From JBHHUI01 sp965248775 (lineage in GTDB: Bacteria; Chloroflexota; Anaerolineae; Anaerolineales; JBHHUI01), in NCBI GenBank assembly GCA_965248775.1, contig OZ252150.1, positions 3,410,001 to 3,474,000 of the forward strand: DNA of 64,000 nt, given 5' to 3'. Each line of letters opens with the position of its first letter. Positions within the stretch are counted from its first letter, which is position 1. Below the pieces are notes generated by a model, which worked only from the letters and a program-made list of their open reading frames with translations, ran no database searches and was not told the DNA's origin. Below are positions 18,853 to 27,307 of the stretch, piece by piece. A program made the position numbers and the translations under genes.

Positions 18853-20034
18853 TTGTCGAAATACCTGGTCATACTTACCACGATCATCGGCAGCGTTCTG
18901 GCTGCGTGTGCAGCTCCTGCTGCCGCACCCATCGGGCCCAACGCTAGTAAAACCCAAACCGGCCCATCCGGCACTTCACAGCAACAACCCGCGCCGGAAA
19001 TTTCGCTGACAACCGCCCCAGTAGAAGAATTGGAGACACGCAGTTATCGGGCTGAGGTGTTTGCGGATGGACTTTCTTTTCCAGTCGCAATGGACTTTGC
19101 ACCGGACGGCAGCCTGTACTACGCGGAAAAGAACGGCGGTGTGCGTGTCATCAGCCCGGTAGGAGAATTACAGCCAGAACCGGTTTATACAATTTCAGTG
19201 GATGCTTCAGGCGAGCGTGGGCTGCTCGGGTTGACCCTGGCGCCTGATTTCTCTGAGAGCGGACATCTCTGGGTCTTTTACACAGCAGCCGATGCGCTTG
19301 TTAATCGCGTCGCGCGCCTCACTGTGCAAGACGGCCTCGGCGCCGAGTTTCAGGACGCCTTCGAAGATCGCATTGCATTTGAGACCTCGACGATCCTGAA
19401 CGGAGGCGGGCTCCAATTCGGACTCGATGGGATGTTGTATATCTCATTTGGCTCAACCAACAATGTCCACACATCCAATGAAGCCGACACACCGCATGGG
19501 AAGCTGCTGCGTGCCCAACCGACGATCCCACTGACGCCCGCCCCGGACAACCCGGACCTCAACAGTCTAATTTTCGCGCGCGGCTTTCGCAATATGTTTG
19601 ATTTCACAATCCATCCTGTCACCGGCCAGATTTTCGGCACCGAGAACGGCGGTGACTGTGATGACGAGGTGAATCTGATCGTAGCCGGAGGCAACTACGG
19701 CTGGCGTGAGAACGGCCTTTGCGAAGACAACAACCTGCCTGCCGATTATGCTTATCAGGCCCCACTGATCTATTACACGCCACCTGCGGGACTTACCGGC
19801 ATTGATTTCTACTTTGGAGAAGAATTCCCCGATTGGCAGGGGGACATGCTGTATTGCGGCTGGCACAGCACCGACCTGGTAAGGGTCAAATGGAATGAGG
19901 ATTTCACGCGTATCCTGACCGCCGCTGCTCTGGAAACCGGTGCAGCGCGTTGCCGGATCGATGTCCTCACCGGCCCGGATGGCGCGATCTACTTCCAGGA
20001 CATAACGACGATCTATAGGCTCGTCAGCAACTGA
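18853..20034 (+). CDS. PQQ-type sugar dehydrogenase (glucose/sorbosone dehydrogenase family) lipoprotein
   Basis: 393 residues with TTG start at 18853 behind AAGGAAC. A lipoprotein signal ends in LAAC (cleavage before Cys near residue 19), followed by a Pro/Ser-rich linker and a six-bladed propeller: FPVAMDFAPDGSLYYAEK, ERGLLGLTLAPDF and GTENGGDCDDEVNLI are characteristic of soluble aldose/sorbosone dehydrogenase-like proteins (YliI/Asd type). It is exported and membrane-anchored and would oxidise a sugar with PQQ. Electron acceptor unknown; the cupredoxin-like lipoprotein downstream is a possible partner by position only. Confidence 0.8.
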   Translation: MSKYLVILTTIIGSVLAACAAPAAAPIGPNASKTQTGPSGTSQQQPAPEISLTTAPVEELETRSYRAEVFADGLSFPVAMDFAPDGSLYYAEKNGGVRVISPVGELQPEPVYTISVDASGERGLLGLTLAPDFSESGHLWVFYTAADALVNRVARLTVQDGLGAEFQDAFEDRIAFETSTILNGGGLQFGLDGMLYISFGSTNNVHTSNEADTPHGKLLRAQPTIPLTPAPDNPDLNSLIFARGFRNMFDFTIHPVTGQIFGTENGGDCDDEVNLIVAGGNYGWRENGLCEDNNLPADYAYQAPLIYYTPPAGLTGIDFYFGEEFPDWQGDMLYCGWHSTDLVRVKWNEDFTRILTAAALETGAARCRIDVLTGPDGAIYFQDITTIYRLVSN

Positions 20035-20208
20035 ATATCTCATTCGCAGAGCGGGCAGGGATTCTGCTTTAGCAGACTACGTAATTCTCCGCACTTGTCT
20101 GTTCACAACAGACTACCATTGTCATATTTAGAGTGGCGCCCTATGGCGGAAGAAACCAATGGGTAGTCCCAACCACACTAGAATTTAGAGGATTAAAATG
20201 TGTATCAA

Positions 20209-20773
20209 ATGAAGAAAACGACAATTGCATTCGTCATCCTGGGCCTGTTATTGGCTGCTTGCAAAGCGAAAACACCGGAACCAACCGCCACACCTGTTCC
20301 ACCTACGGACACTGCGATTCCGGAACCCACGGAAGCGACCAACTGACCCACCCACCGAAGAGCCGACTGAAGCACCAACGGAGGAACCGACGGATGAGCC
20401 GACGGCGGAAGCCACCGCTGAATCATCTTCGGGAGGAACCGCATCTACCGCCGTACTCCCGACAGCAGTGCCCGTGCCAACGATAGAACCACCTTCCGCT
20501 GGTTTCATCACTTACCGCGATTTTGAAATCCTACCGGCGCTCTCCACGTTCAGTGTGGGGCAACCGGTCGTCTTTCTTATCGAAAGTGTCTCAAGCGCAC
20601 TCCACCAGCCGTACACACCCGGGTTCCAGAGTCCCGGCCCGAACGACTTTGAAGCGCCTGCGAACTTGGGCAACGGCACTTCTTTCACATTTACCTTCCT
20701 GGAGGCCGGCCCTGTCACGATCCTGTGCGGTTTTCACGCCAACATGATCGCTCAGATCGTCGTGCTGCCCTAG
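20209..20773 (+). pseudogene. Cupredoxin (plastocyanin-like) lipoprotein, frameshifted in its linker
   Basis: ATG 20209 opens a lipoprotein signal with lipobox LLAAC, followed by a Pro/Thr/Glu-rich linker that hits TGA at 20344-20346. A +1 shift there enters the frame PTDPPTEEPTEAPTEEPT, which continues to a cupredoxin-like domain ending at 20773. Probable type-1 copper ligands are visible: His in SALHQPYTPG, and Cys, His and Met in LCGFHANM. As written the signal and the domain are in different frames. Because the break is in a repetitive linker it may be a sequencing error, a true pseudogene or a variable site. Likely role: exported copper electron carrier. Confidence 0.6.
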
Positions 20774-20795
20774 TCAGAACAACGAGCAGAATCAA

Positions 20796-20829
20796 AAATG
20801 CCTCACATGCTCAGACATGCGGGGCATTT
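20796..20829. terminator. Bidirectional terminator-like hairpin between convergent genes
   Basis: AAATGCCTCACATG pairs with CATGCGGGGCATTT across a short loop with one wobble and one mismatch, with A-rich and T-rich flanks on opposite sides. It lies exactly between the plus-strand cupredoxin gene and the minus-strand prmA stop. Confidence 0.65.
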
Positions 20830-21783
20830 CTATTTTAGGGAGAGAAACTTCATCTTCCTGGCAATCATCACTGCCCAGTCTCCCAATTGCTCTAAACGAA
20901 AGTCTTGCAACCCTTGCGCCTCCATTGCGACTCGCACCTCGTCAACTTGTTCAAGAAGGATACCGGAGAGAATCATAACTCCGCCCTCCGCGACTGTATC
21001 TGCCAGCCCGGAATGAAGCATCTCAATCACTACTTTCGAGAGGATATTTGCAACAACAAGCTCGTATGCCGAGCGTTGCAGTGCTTCAGCGAGTGACCCC
21101 AACGTGGCATTTACGGTGGGAACGACATTATTAACAACAGCGTTCTCTTGGGTTGCTTGCACTGCCACCGGATCAATATCCAAACCATCAACGCGAGCGG
21201 CGCCCAATTTCGCAGCAGCGATTGACAGGATACCGGCACCACACCCTAGATCAAGAACGCGCTGACCGGAGTGTAGATAGCGTTCTATGGCAGCCAGGCA
21301 AAGCTGTGTCGTCGGGTGTGCTCCAGTTCCAAAAGCCTGACCCGGGTCTATATAGATTGGTATATCATCGGATTTGATCTCCACTTGTTCCCATACGGGC
21401 ACGATGAGCAGCTGCTTGCCGACCCGCAATGGCCGGTAATGGGATTTCCACAACTCCGCCCAATCGGCATCTTGCACGGGCTTAAACTCGGGTGCTGGCA
21501 GGGTCAGCCCGGACTCGTGTGCGATCATTTGTAACGGCCAGAGTGCGCGCTCAACTGCGAGTTGCAACTCTTCAAGATTTGATTCGAGGGCTAGATAGGC
21601 GCGCACGCTCAGAATAGCGTCGGCGTGTATCTCAATTGCTGCCTCAGGATCGGCATCGGGGTCAGGCGTCTCTAATTCGAGCGCTACCCCTTGATGAGCG
21701 AGCGGCTGCAGCGCAGCAGAAACTGCCTCGGCAAGTTCGCTCGTTACACGGAGCGAAACTTCGAGCCAGCTTGTTTTTTTTAT
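20830..21783 (-). CDS. prmA: Ribosomal protein L11 methyltransferase PrmA
   Basis: A SAM-dependent methyltransferase that trimethylates ribosomal protein L11. Visible motifs: GTGAHPTTQLCLAAIE, SAM-binding VLDLGCGAGILSIAAAKLGA, LDIDPVAV and the catalytic-loop VVANIL. The first standard start (GTG 21606) gives only 258 residues and removes the family N-terminal domain. The frame stays open upstream and encodes a convincing N-terminus (KKTSWLEVSL) back to ATA at 21783, giving 317 residues, near the usual 290-315. GGAG lies 9 bases before that ATA and the dnaJ stop 4 bases before it. The start is therefore uncertain; the 8-A run just inside it is also indel-prone. Confidence 0.85.
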   Translation of the reverse strand: MKKTSWLEVSLRVTSELAEAVSAALQPLAHQGVALELETPDPDADPEAAIEIHADAILSVRAYLALESNLEELQLAVERALWPLQMIAHESGLTLPAPEFKPVQDADWAELWKSHYRPLRVGKQLLIVPVWEQVEIKSDDIPIYIDPGQAFGTGAHPTTQLCLAAIERYLHSGQRVLDLGCGAGILSIAAAKLGAARVDGLDIDPVAVQATQENAVVNNVVPTVNATLGSLAEALQRSAYELVVANILSKVVIEMLHSGLADTVAEGGVMILSGILLEQVDEVRVAMEAQGLQDFRLEQLGDWAVMIARKMKFLSLK

Positions 21784-21787
21784 TGGG

Positions 21788-22918
21788 TCAAACTCCGAGG
21801 ATATCGCGTAGGGAGTCGAAGAAGCCGCGTTCGTTCTCGTGAGGTTGTGCGCCTGTTCCGAGGGTCTGAGCCAACTCGCGCATCAGATTTTTCTGCTCGG
21901 GATCGAGGCGCTCTGGGATATTGACGTTAATGACTACAATCTGGTCGCCGCGTCCACCTCCACGCACATGCGGGATGCCCTGTTGTCGCATGCGAAAGAC
22001 CGTTCCCGGCTGCGTCCCGGAGGGGATTTTCAGATTGGCGTCGCCGTTGATAGTCGGTACGGTAACCTCATCACCCAGGGCTGCCTGGGCAATATTGACA
22101 TCCAGTTCCAAGAGCACATCATCTTCGCGCCTGCGGAAGTAGCGATGCGGAGCAACACTCAATAAAACATAAAGATTACCCGGCGGCCCGCCATGCAGAC
22201 CGGGTTCTCCTTCCCCCGAAAGGCGGATCTGGGTTCCGTCATCTACACCGGCGGGAATATTCACTGTGAGCTTGCGTTGACTACGCACCTGGCCGCGCCC
22301 GCCACACTCTCTGCACGGCGTTGAGACTGTCTCACCGCTACCGTTACAAGTTGGGCATGTCGACTCCGTCACCATCGAGCCCAACATGGTGCGGCGCATC
22401 TGTCGCACGACACCGTTGCCCTCGCAGGTACTACACCGTTTAGCCGATGTTCCCGGCTCAGCCCGCGCCCCACTACAGCGCGGACAGGTGTCCCAGCGTT
22501 CAAGTTCGATCTCGCGTTCGGTGCCATGGACCGCATCTTCAAACGAGATCTTCAAATCGAAGCGCAGATCTGCGCCTCGTCGGGGTCCGCGCCGATTCCG
22601 AGAACGTGAGCGACCGCCAAAACCGCCGAAGCCAAAAAACTGCTCGAAGATGTCGTCGAGTCCAAACCCACTGAAGTCAGGCATGCCCATGCCTTCGAGA
22701 CCTTCATGACCAAAGCGATCATAGCGGGCGCGCTTATCAGTATCCGATAGCACGCTATAGGCCTCAGTAACTTCTTTGAATTTGTCTTCGGTAGCTGCTT
22801 CTTTATTTACGTCGGGATGATACTGTTTCGCCAGCTGCCGATAGGCTTTCTTCAGTTGATCGTCACTCGCGTTGCGGGGTACGCCGAGTATTTCGTAATA
22901 GTCGCGTTTGGATGCCAC
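21788..22918 (-). CDS. dnaJ: Chaperone protein DnaJ (Hsp40)
   Basis: 376 residues, the usual type I DnaJ length. J-domain at residues 1-70 with HPD (KQYHPDVNK), a Gly/Phe/Arg-rich linker (FGFGGFGGRSRSRNRRG), four CxxCxGxG zinc-binding repeats (CPRCSGAR, CSTCEGNG, CPTCNGSG, CRECGGRG) and the C-terminal substrate domain. It stimulates DnaK ATPase and delivers unfolded clients. It is fourth in the hrcA-grpE-dnaK-dnaJ-prmA operon. Confidence 0.97.
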   Translation of the reverse strand: MASKRDYYEILGVPRNASDDQLKKAYRQLAKQYHPDVNKEAATEDKFKEVTEAYSVLSDTDKRARYDRFGHEGLEGMGMPDFSGFGLDDIFEQFFGFGGFGGRSRSRNRRGPRRGADLRFDLKISFEDAVHGTEREIELERWDTCPRCSGARAEPGTSAKRCSTCEGNGVVRQMRRTMLGSMVTESTCPTCNGSGETVSTPCRECGGRGQVRSQRKLTVNIPAGVDDGTQIRLSGEGEPGLHGGPPGNLYVLLSVAPHRYFRRREDDVLLELDVNIAQAALGDEVTVPTINGDANLKIPSGTQPGTVFRMRQQGIPHVRGGGRGDQIVVINVNIPERLDPEQKNLMRELAQTLGTGAQPHENERGFFDSLRDILGV

Positions 22919-22991
22919 GGATAGTAAGTGGGGGGAAAGAGAGTAGCTGAGGGGAGCAGCTTGCCACGTTCCCCACTCAGCCTCCCTCAGA

Positions 22992-24917
22992 TTACGCTTC
23001 CTCGAATTCGCCTTCTATTACATCGTCGTCAGGCTCGCCGTCGGCCGAGCCTTCGTCGCCATCTTGTGGGCCTGCATCCCCACTGGGTGCATCCTCACCG
23101 GGTGCTGCCTCGCTCGCTGAGTACGCAGCCGCACTCATCTTCTGGACTTCGGCGTAAAGTGCCTCGGTGGAGCGCTTCATTTCTCCGGCGTCATCTCCTT
23201 CAAGTGCCTTCTGGACATCGGCGATCTTCTGTTCGACAACTTCTTTCACATCCGCATCAGCGTTTTCGCCCAAATCATTCAATGCCCGCTGCGCCTGATA
23301 GACGGCTGAATCGGCAGCATTGCGATTTTCGATGGATTCTTTTCGCCTAGAATCTTCTTCGGCATGTTGTTCGGCTTCCTGCCGCATGCGCTCAATTTCG
23401 TCATCTGCCAGGCCGGAGGAGGCATGGATTGTTATGTGCTGGCTTTTGCCGGTGGCTTTGTCCTGTGCCGTAACATTCAAGATACCATCGGCATCGATGT
23501 CAAATGTCACTTCGATTTGGGGGATACCACGTTGGGCAGGCGGAATACCGTCGAGAATAAACTTGCCGAGGCTTTTGTTGTCCGTCGCCATCGGGCGCTC
23601 ACCCTGCAAAACATGGATTTCGACCGAAGTCTGCATATCGGCAGCGGTGGAGAAAATCTGACTCTTCTTGGCCGGGATGGTTGTATTACGTTCGATCAAA
23701 GCCGTTGCTACCGCACCCAGTGTTTCGATGTTGAGCGTGAGTGGCGTGACGTCCAGCAGCAATACATCTTTGACATCACCGCCGAGCACACCGGCTTGGA
23801 TGGCTGCGCCTACGGCCACGACCTCGTCCGGATTGACACCTTTGTGCGGTTCTTTATCAAAAAGCTTGCGCACGGCCTCCTGCACTGCAGGCATTCGGGT
23901 CATACCACCAACCAGCACGATCTCGTCCACTTCGGAGGCTTGCAATTTCGCATCCTCGAGGGCATCGCGAACCGGTTGCATAGAGCGCTCAATGAGATCA
24001 CCGCTTAGTTGATCTAGCTTGGAACGTGACAACGTTAGGTTTAGATGCTTCGGCCCGCTGGCATCTGCCGTGATGAAAGGCAGGTTGATCTCGGTCTGCA
24101 TCACTGTGCTCAACTCGATTTTGGCTTTCTCTGCGGCTTCTTTCAGCCGCTGCAGCGCCTGGCGGTCCTCGCGCAAATCAATGCCCTGATCCCGCTTAAA
24201 TTCGTCTGCCAACCAATTGATGATCTCCAGATCAAAGTCATCACCACCCAGGTAGGTATCGCCATTAGTGGAACGAACTTCAAAGACGCCATCGCCAACA
24301 TCCAGAATGGATATGTCGAATGTTCCACCGCCGAGATCATAGACGGCAATCGTCTCATCAGTCTTCTTATCGAGGCCATAAGCCAGCGAGGAGGCTGTCG
24401 GCTCGTTGATGATGCGCATAACTTCCAAACCGGCGATGCGACCTGCATCCTTTGTAGCTTGGCGCTGGGTATCGCTAAAATACGCCGGCACGGTGATGAC
24501 AGCTTGTGTCACCGCTTCGCCCAGATAGGCCTCGGCATCCGCTTTAAGCTTGGCTAAGATCATGGCTGAGATTTCTTGCGGAGAATATTCTTTATCGCCC
24601 ATATGTAGGCGCACATCGCCATTGGGCGCAGCACTCACATTGAAAGGCGCCAGCTTGAGCCCGTGCTGCACTTCGGGATCATCAAATTTGCGACCCATAA
24701 AACGCTTTACCGAGAAGATTGTATTGTCCGGGTTTGTAATCGCCTGGCGCCGGGCCACCTGCCCCACCAACCGTTCACCAGTCTTGGTGTTGAGCGCGAC
24801 GACAGACGGAACCAAGCGACCACCTTCAGACGCGGTGATTACAGTTGGCTCGCCCCCCTCCATTACGGCAACAACTGAGTTCGTCGTGCCAAGATCAATG
24901 CCTATGATTTTTCCCAT
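22992..24917 (-). CDS. dnaK: Molecular chaperone DnaK (Hsp70)
   Basis: 641 residues. ATPase domain with IGIDLGTTNS, the phosphate-2 motif VYDLGGGTFDISILD and VGGMTRMPAVQ; linker VLLLDVTPLTL; substrate-binding domain and a helical lid ending in an acidic EGEFEEA-type tail after a Gly/Asp-rich linker. It is an ATP-dependent folding chaperone working with DnaJ and GrpE encoded on either side. The start lies 42 bases after grpE. Confidence 0.98.
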   Translation of the reverse strand: MGKIIGIDLGTTNSVVAVMEGGEPTVITASEGGRLVPSVVALNTKTGERLVGQVARRQAITNPDNTIFSVKRFMGRKFDDPEVQHGLKLAPFNVSAAPNGDVRLHMGDKEYSPQEISAMILAKLKADAEAYLGEAVTQAVITVPAYFSDTQRQATKDAGRIAGLEVMRIINEPTASSLAYGLDKKTDETIAVYDLGGGTFDISILDVGDGVFEVRSTNGDTYLGGDDFDLEIINWLADEFKRDQGIDLREDRQALQRLKEAAEKAKIELSTVMQTEINLPFITADASGPKHLNLTLSRSKLDQLSGDLIERSMQPVRDALEDAKLQASEVDEIVLVGGMTRMPAVQEAVRKLFDKEPHKGVNPDEVVAVGAAIQAGVLGGDVKDVLLLDVTPLTLNIETLGAVATALIERNTTIPAKKSQIFSTAADMQTSVEIHVLQGERPMATDNKSLGKFILDGIPPAQRGIPQIEVTFDIDADGILNVTAQDKATGKSQHITIHASSGLADDEIERMRQEAEQHAEEDSRRKESIENRNAADSAVYQAQRALNDLGENADADVKEVVEQKIADVQKALEGDDAGEMKRSTEALYAEVQKMSAAAYSASEAAPGEDAPSGDAGPQDGDEGSADGEPDDDVIEGEFEEA

Positions 24918-24959
24918 GAGTTCAGGTCCTTCCTTCTAAGAACTAAGAATATCTCTTTG

Positions 24960-25577
24960 CTAGCGGGCGACACGTACCTGCGCCGGACGGAGCACACGAT
25001 CACCCATCTGGTAACCGCGTCGCACAATTTCGATGATTTCGCCTTCTTCGAAGTCATCGTTTTCTTCCTGGGTCAATGCTTCATGAAAATTCGGATCGAA
25101 TGACAGTCCCGCTTCCATCTCGATGGGTGTAACTCCCGCCGCCTCCAGCAGTGCAACCAATTTGCGGTGCACGAGCTGAATCCCTTCCGACCATTGCGCG
25201 CTATCTCCTGCATCAGACAAGTTCACCAGCGCGAGTTCAAAATCATCGAGTACTGGGAAGAAGCGGCTCAGAACGTTGGAAGCTGTCTGCTTTCGAAGCT
25301 CACCCATTTGGATTTCATTGCGCCGCTTGTAATTCTGAAACTCGGCCCGTGCTCGCTGCCACCCGTCCAGATTCTCGGCTGACTTTGCCTCTGCTTCTGC
25401 GAGCGCATCTTGCAACAGCTCAAGTTCCGACTTCGGCTCCGCATCTTCAGCCTCTTCTTTTGGGACTTCAGATGTCGTCGCCTCTTGATCTTCGGTTGTA
25501 GCTTCTTCTTCGTCGTCTACAATCTCTCCTTCAACGACTTCTGATTCCATTTCCGAAACGTCCTGATTTTGAGACAA
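24960..25577 (-). CDS. grpE: Nucleotide exchange factor GrpE
   Basis: About 205 residues: an acidic, disordered N-terminus rich in Glu, a long coiled coil (ELLQDALAEAEAKSAENLDGWQRARAEFQNYKRR region) and the beta domain ending in GYQMGDRVLRPAQVRVAR. It releases ADP from DnaK. I choose TTG 25577 because GTGAGG lies 6 bases upstream; GTG 25589 or ATG 25550 are alternatives. Gap to hrcA is under 50 bases, so it is co-transcribed. Confidence 0.92.
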   Translation of the reverse strand: MSQNQDVSEMESEVVEGEIVDDEEEATTEDQEATTSEVPKEEAEDAEPKSELELLQDALAEAEAKSAENLDGWQRARAEFQNYKRRNEIQMGELRKQTASNVLSRFFPVLDDFELALVNLSDAGDSAQWSEGIQLVHRKLVALLEAAGVTPIEMEAGLSFDPNFHEALTQEENDDFEEGEIIEIVRRGYQMGDRVLRPAQVRVAR

Positions 25578-25626
25578 TACTTTCCTCACCTTACGCCGAA
25601 TATTTCGGCGGATTGATTGATATCTG

Positions 25627-26685
25627 CTAACTGGGATAACCCGTATCTGGCTGCCCGTATGTCTCGTAAACGAGGCTGGTCAGTAAGCTCGCAACAAAAC
25701 GCACTGCTCCCATCGCACGCCCATATGCCATGCGAGTAGGCCCAAGCACGCCAAGTGCGCCGGTGGCAACATCTTCCACGCCGTAACGTGCCAAAACGAT
25801 GGAGCATGATTGCAGGTCGTCCCAGTTCCCCTCACCCGCAATGACCACCTGCACACCACCAATTTGAGGCGTTAAGACCTCCCCAAGGAACTCATCGAGA
25901 TAAGAGCGTTCCTCCAGCAAGCGCAATGCCGGGCGGGCAACTTCGGTCCCGAAAAACTCCGGCTCAGCCAGGACATTCTGCAGACCGTCCAGATACACTT
26001 CGCCGGATACAAAATCATCTGCCCGCCGCATTGCCTCTGCTACGACTTCGAGTACCTCGCGGTCCAGCTCTTCGAGGCGTACATGCTGAGATTCCACTGC
26101 ATCCACCGAGAGGTTTTCGCAGACCGCGTTTATCCTGTTTGCTGCGTTGGTGAGTTGCTCCTGCGAAAGATGTTCAGGAAAGGTCAGCATCTGCTGACGT
26201 ACTTCGCCGCCTTGCAAGACCAGTACCATCAGCACCTGACGCCCGCGTGTCGATATGAGTTCCAGATGCTTAAAACGTGCTTTCTTACTGTGCGGTGCTG
26301 TAACAAGCGAAGCGCCGCGCGTATGTTGCGCGAGCACTGATGCGGCTAGACGACTCCACTGATCCACATCCGAGCGGGCCTGATGAAACTGATGGCTGAT
26401 CAGGTGACGTTCGTTTGGAACTAGGCCCTCATCACTCACCAGTCGTTGTACAAAGTAGCGATAACCTTCCTCTGTGGGAATTCGCCCCGCCGAGGTGTAA
26501 GGCTGTGACAGCAGACCGGCTTGTGTCAGTGCGGCCATTTCATTGCGGACAGTCGCCGAGCTAATGCCGAGCTCGTAATTTTCGACGATAGCTTTCGAGC
26601 TAACGCCGCTCTTCTTGGGGCTTTCTACATAGACTCGAACAATAAGACTGAGGAATAATTCTTGCCGAGGCGTTAAGTTTGTCAT
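25627..26685 (-). CDS. hrcA: Heat-inducible transcription repressor HrcA
   Basis: 352 residues from ATG 26685; the frame is open upstream to 26712 but that segment lies close to the operator. The N-terminal winged helix (TPRQELFLSLIVRVYVE, then SSATVRNEMAALTQAGLL) is diagnostic, followed by the dimerisation and GAF-like domain. HrcA binds CIRCE and represses the chaperone operon until heat or misfolded protein titrates GroE. A perfect CIRCE lies 20 bases upstream, so the operon is self-regulated. Confidence 0.96.
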   Translation of the reverse strand: MTNLTPRQELFLSLIVRVYVESPKKSGVSSKAIVENYELGISSATVRNEMAALTQAGLLSQPYTSAGRIPTEEGYRYFVQRLVSDEGLVPNERHLISHQFHQARSDVDQWSRLAASVLAQHTRGASLVTAPHSKKARFKHLELISTRGRQVLMVLVLQGGEVRQQMLTFPEHLSQEQLTNAANRINAVCENLSVDAVESQHVRLEELDREVLEVVAEAMRRADDFVSGEVYLDGLQNVLAEPEFFGTEVARPALRLLEERSYLDEFLGEVLTPQIGGVQVVIAGEGNWDDLQSCSIVLARYGVEDVATGALGVLGPTRMAYGRAMGAVRFVASLLTSLVYETYGQPDTGYPS

Positions 26686-26705
26686 AATGTTGTCATCATA
26701 AAAAA

Positions 26706-26732
26706 TTAGCACTCTCTGCTCTAGAGTGCTAA
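26706..26732. promoter_or_regulatory. CIRCE operator (perfect)
   Basis: TTAGCACTC, a 9-base spacer, then GAGTGCTAA: a perfect match to the CIRCE consensus. It lies between the promoter and the hrcA start, where HrcA would block transcription. Confidence 0.97.
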
Positions 26733-26745
26733 AACTAGAGTAAAT

Positions 26746-26775
26746 ATGATACCATACCTGCTAAAAACGTGTCAA
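26746..26775 (-). promoter_or_regulatory. Sigma-A type promoter of the hrcA operon
   Basis: On the minus strand TTGACA (26775-26770), an 18-base spacer and TATCAT (26751-26746). The predicted transcription start is about 26740, so CIRCE would sit at the very start of the transcript. Confidence 0.75.
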
Positions 26776-26903
26776 GAATGGTCAAGGTAATGTCTCGTAA
26801 AAAAGTAAGGAAAACGACTTGACGAGGGCAGATTTTCAGAATAGGATTTACTCAGCACCGTATAAATACAGCAATACTAGGAAAGCAGAAGCCGATTAGG
26901 GAT

Positions 26904-27230
26904 ATGTCCTCGATAAAACAATTTAGTGATAGTAATTTCGACAGCGAGGTCTTGCAGGCAGAGGAGCCTGTCCTCGTTGACTTTACCGCGGGTTGGTGTG
27001 CCCCTTGCCATCAGATCGCGCCGGTTGTAGAGGACATCGCCTCCGAGAAGGCGGGCACTCTCAAGGTTGGCAAGCTAAATATAGACGAGAACATGGACAT
27101 AACAATACGCTACGGGGTGATGGCAGTACCAACGCTCATTCTGTTTAAGAATGGCGAGCCGGTTACGCGTTTGCAGGGCTTTATGCCAAAAGCTGCTTTG
27201 CTAAGTAAGCTCGAACCTCACTTGAGTTAA
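26904..27230 (+). CDS. trx: Thioredoxin
   Basis: 108 residues with the active site WCAPCH (the usual WCGPC has Ala in place of Gly), the FTAGW strand before it and the cis-proline segment VMAVPTLILF. Cytosolic disulfide reductase. It stands alone, divergent from the hrcA operon and convergent with the histidine kinase gene; the shared upstream gap 26733-26903 holds the hrcA promoter. Confidence 0.95.
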   Translation: MSSIKQFSDSNFDSEVLQAEEPVLVDFTAGWCAPCHQIAPVVEDIASEKAGTLKVGKLNIDENMDITIRYGVMAVPTLILFKNGEPVTRLQGFMPKAALLSKLEPHLS

Positions 27231-27307
27231 AACAAAACGCCCGCAAAAACGCGATCATATCAAAATCGAACAATTGGATCGACAGGCTGCGGCTCGCCGA
27301 TTTGTTT

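Noticed and set aside
20344..20346. TGA in the cupredoxin lipoprotein as a selenocysteine codon
   Set aside because: The frame after it reads unrelated residues and stops again after seven codons; a +1 shift explains the gene better.
20248..20511. Minus-strand open frame rich in Gly/Ser/Val across the cupredoxin linker
   Set aside because: It is the antisense of the Pro/Thr/Glu repeat and shows no independent start signals.
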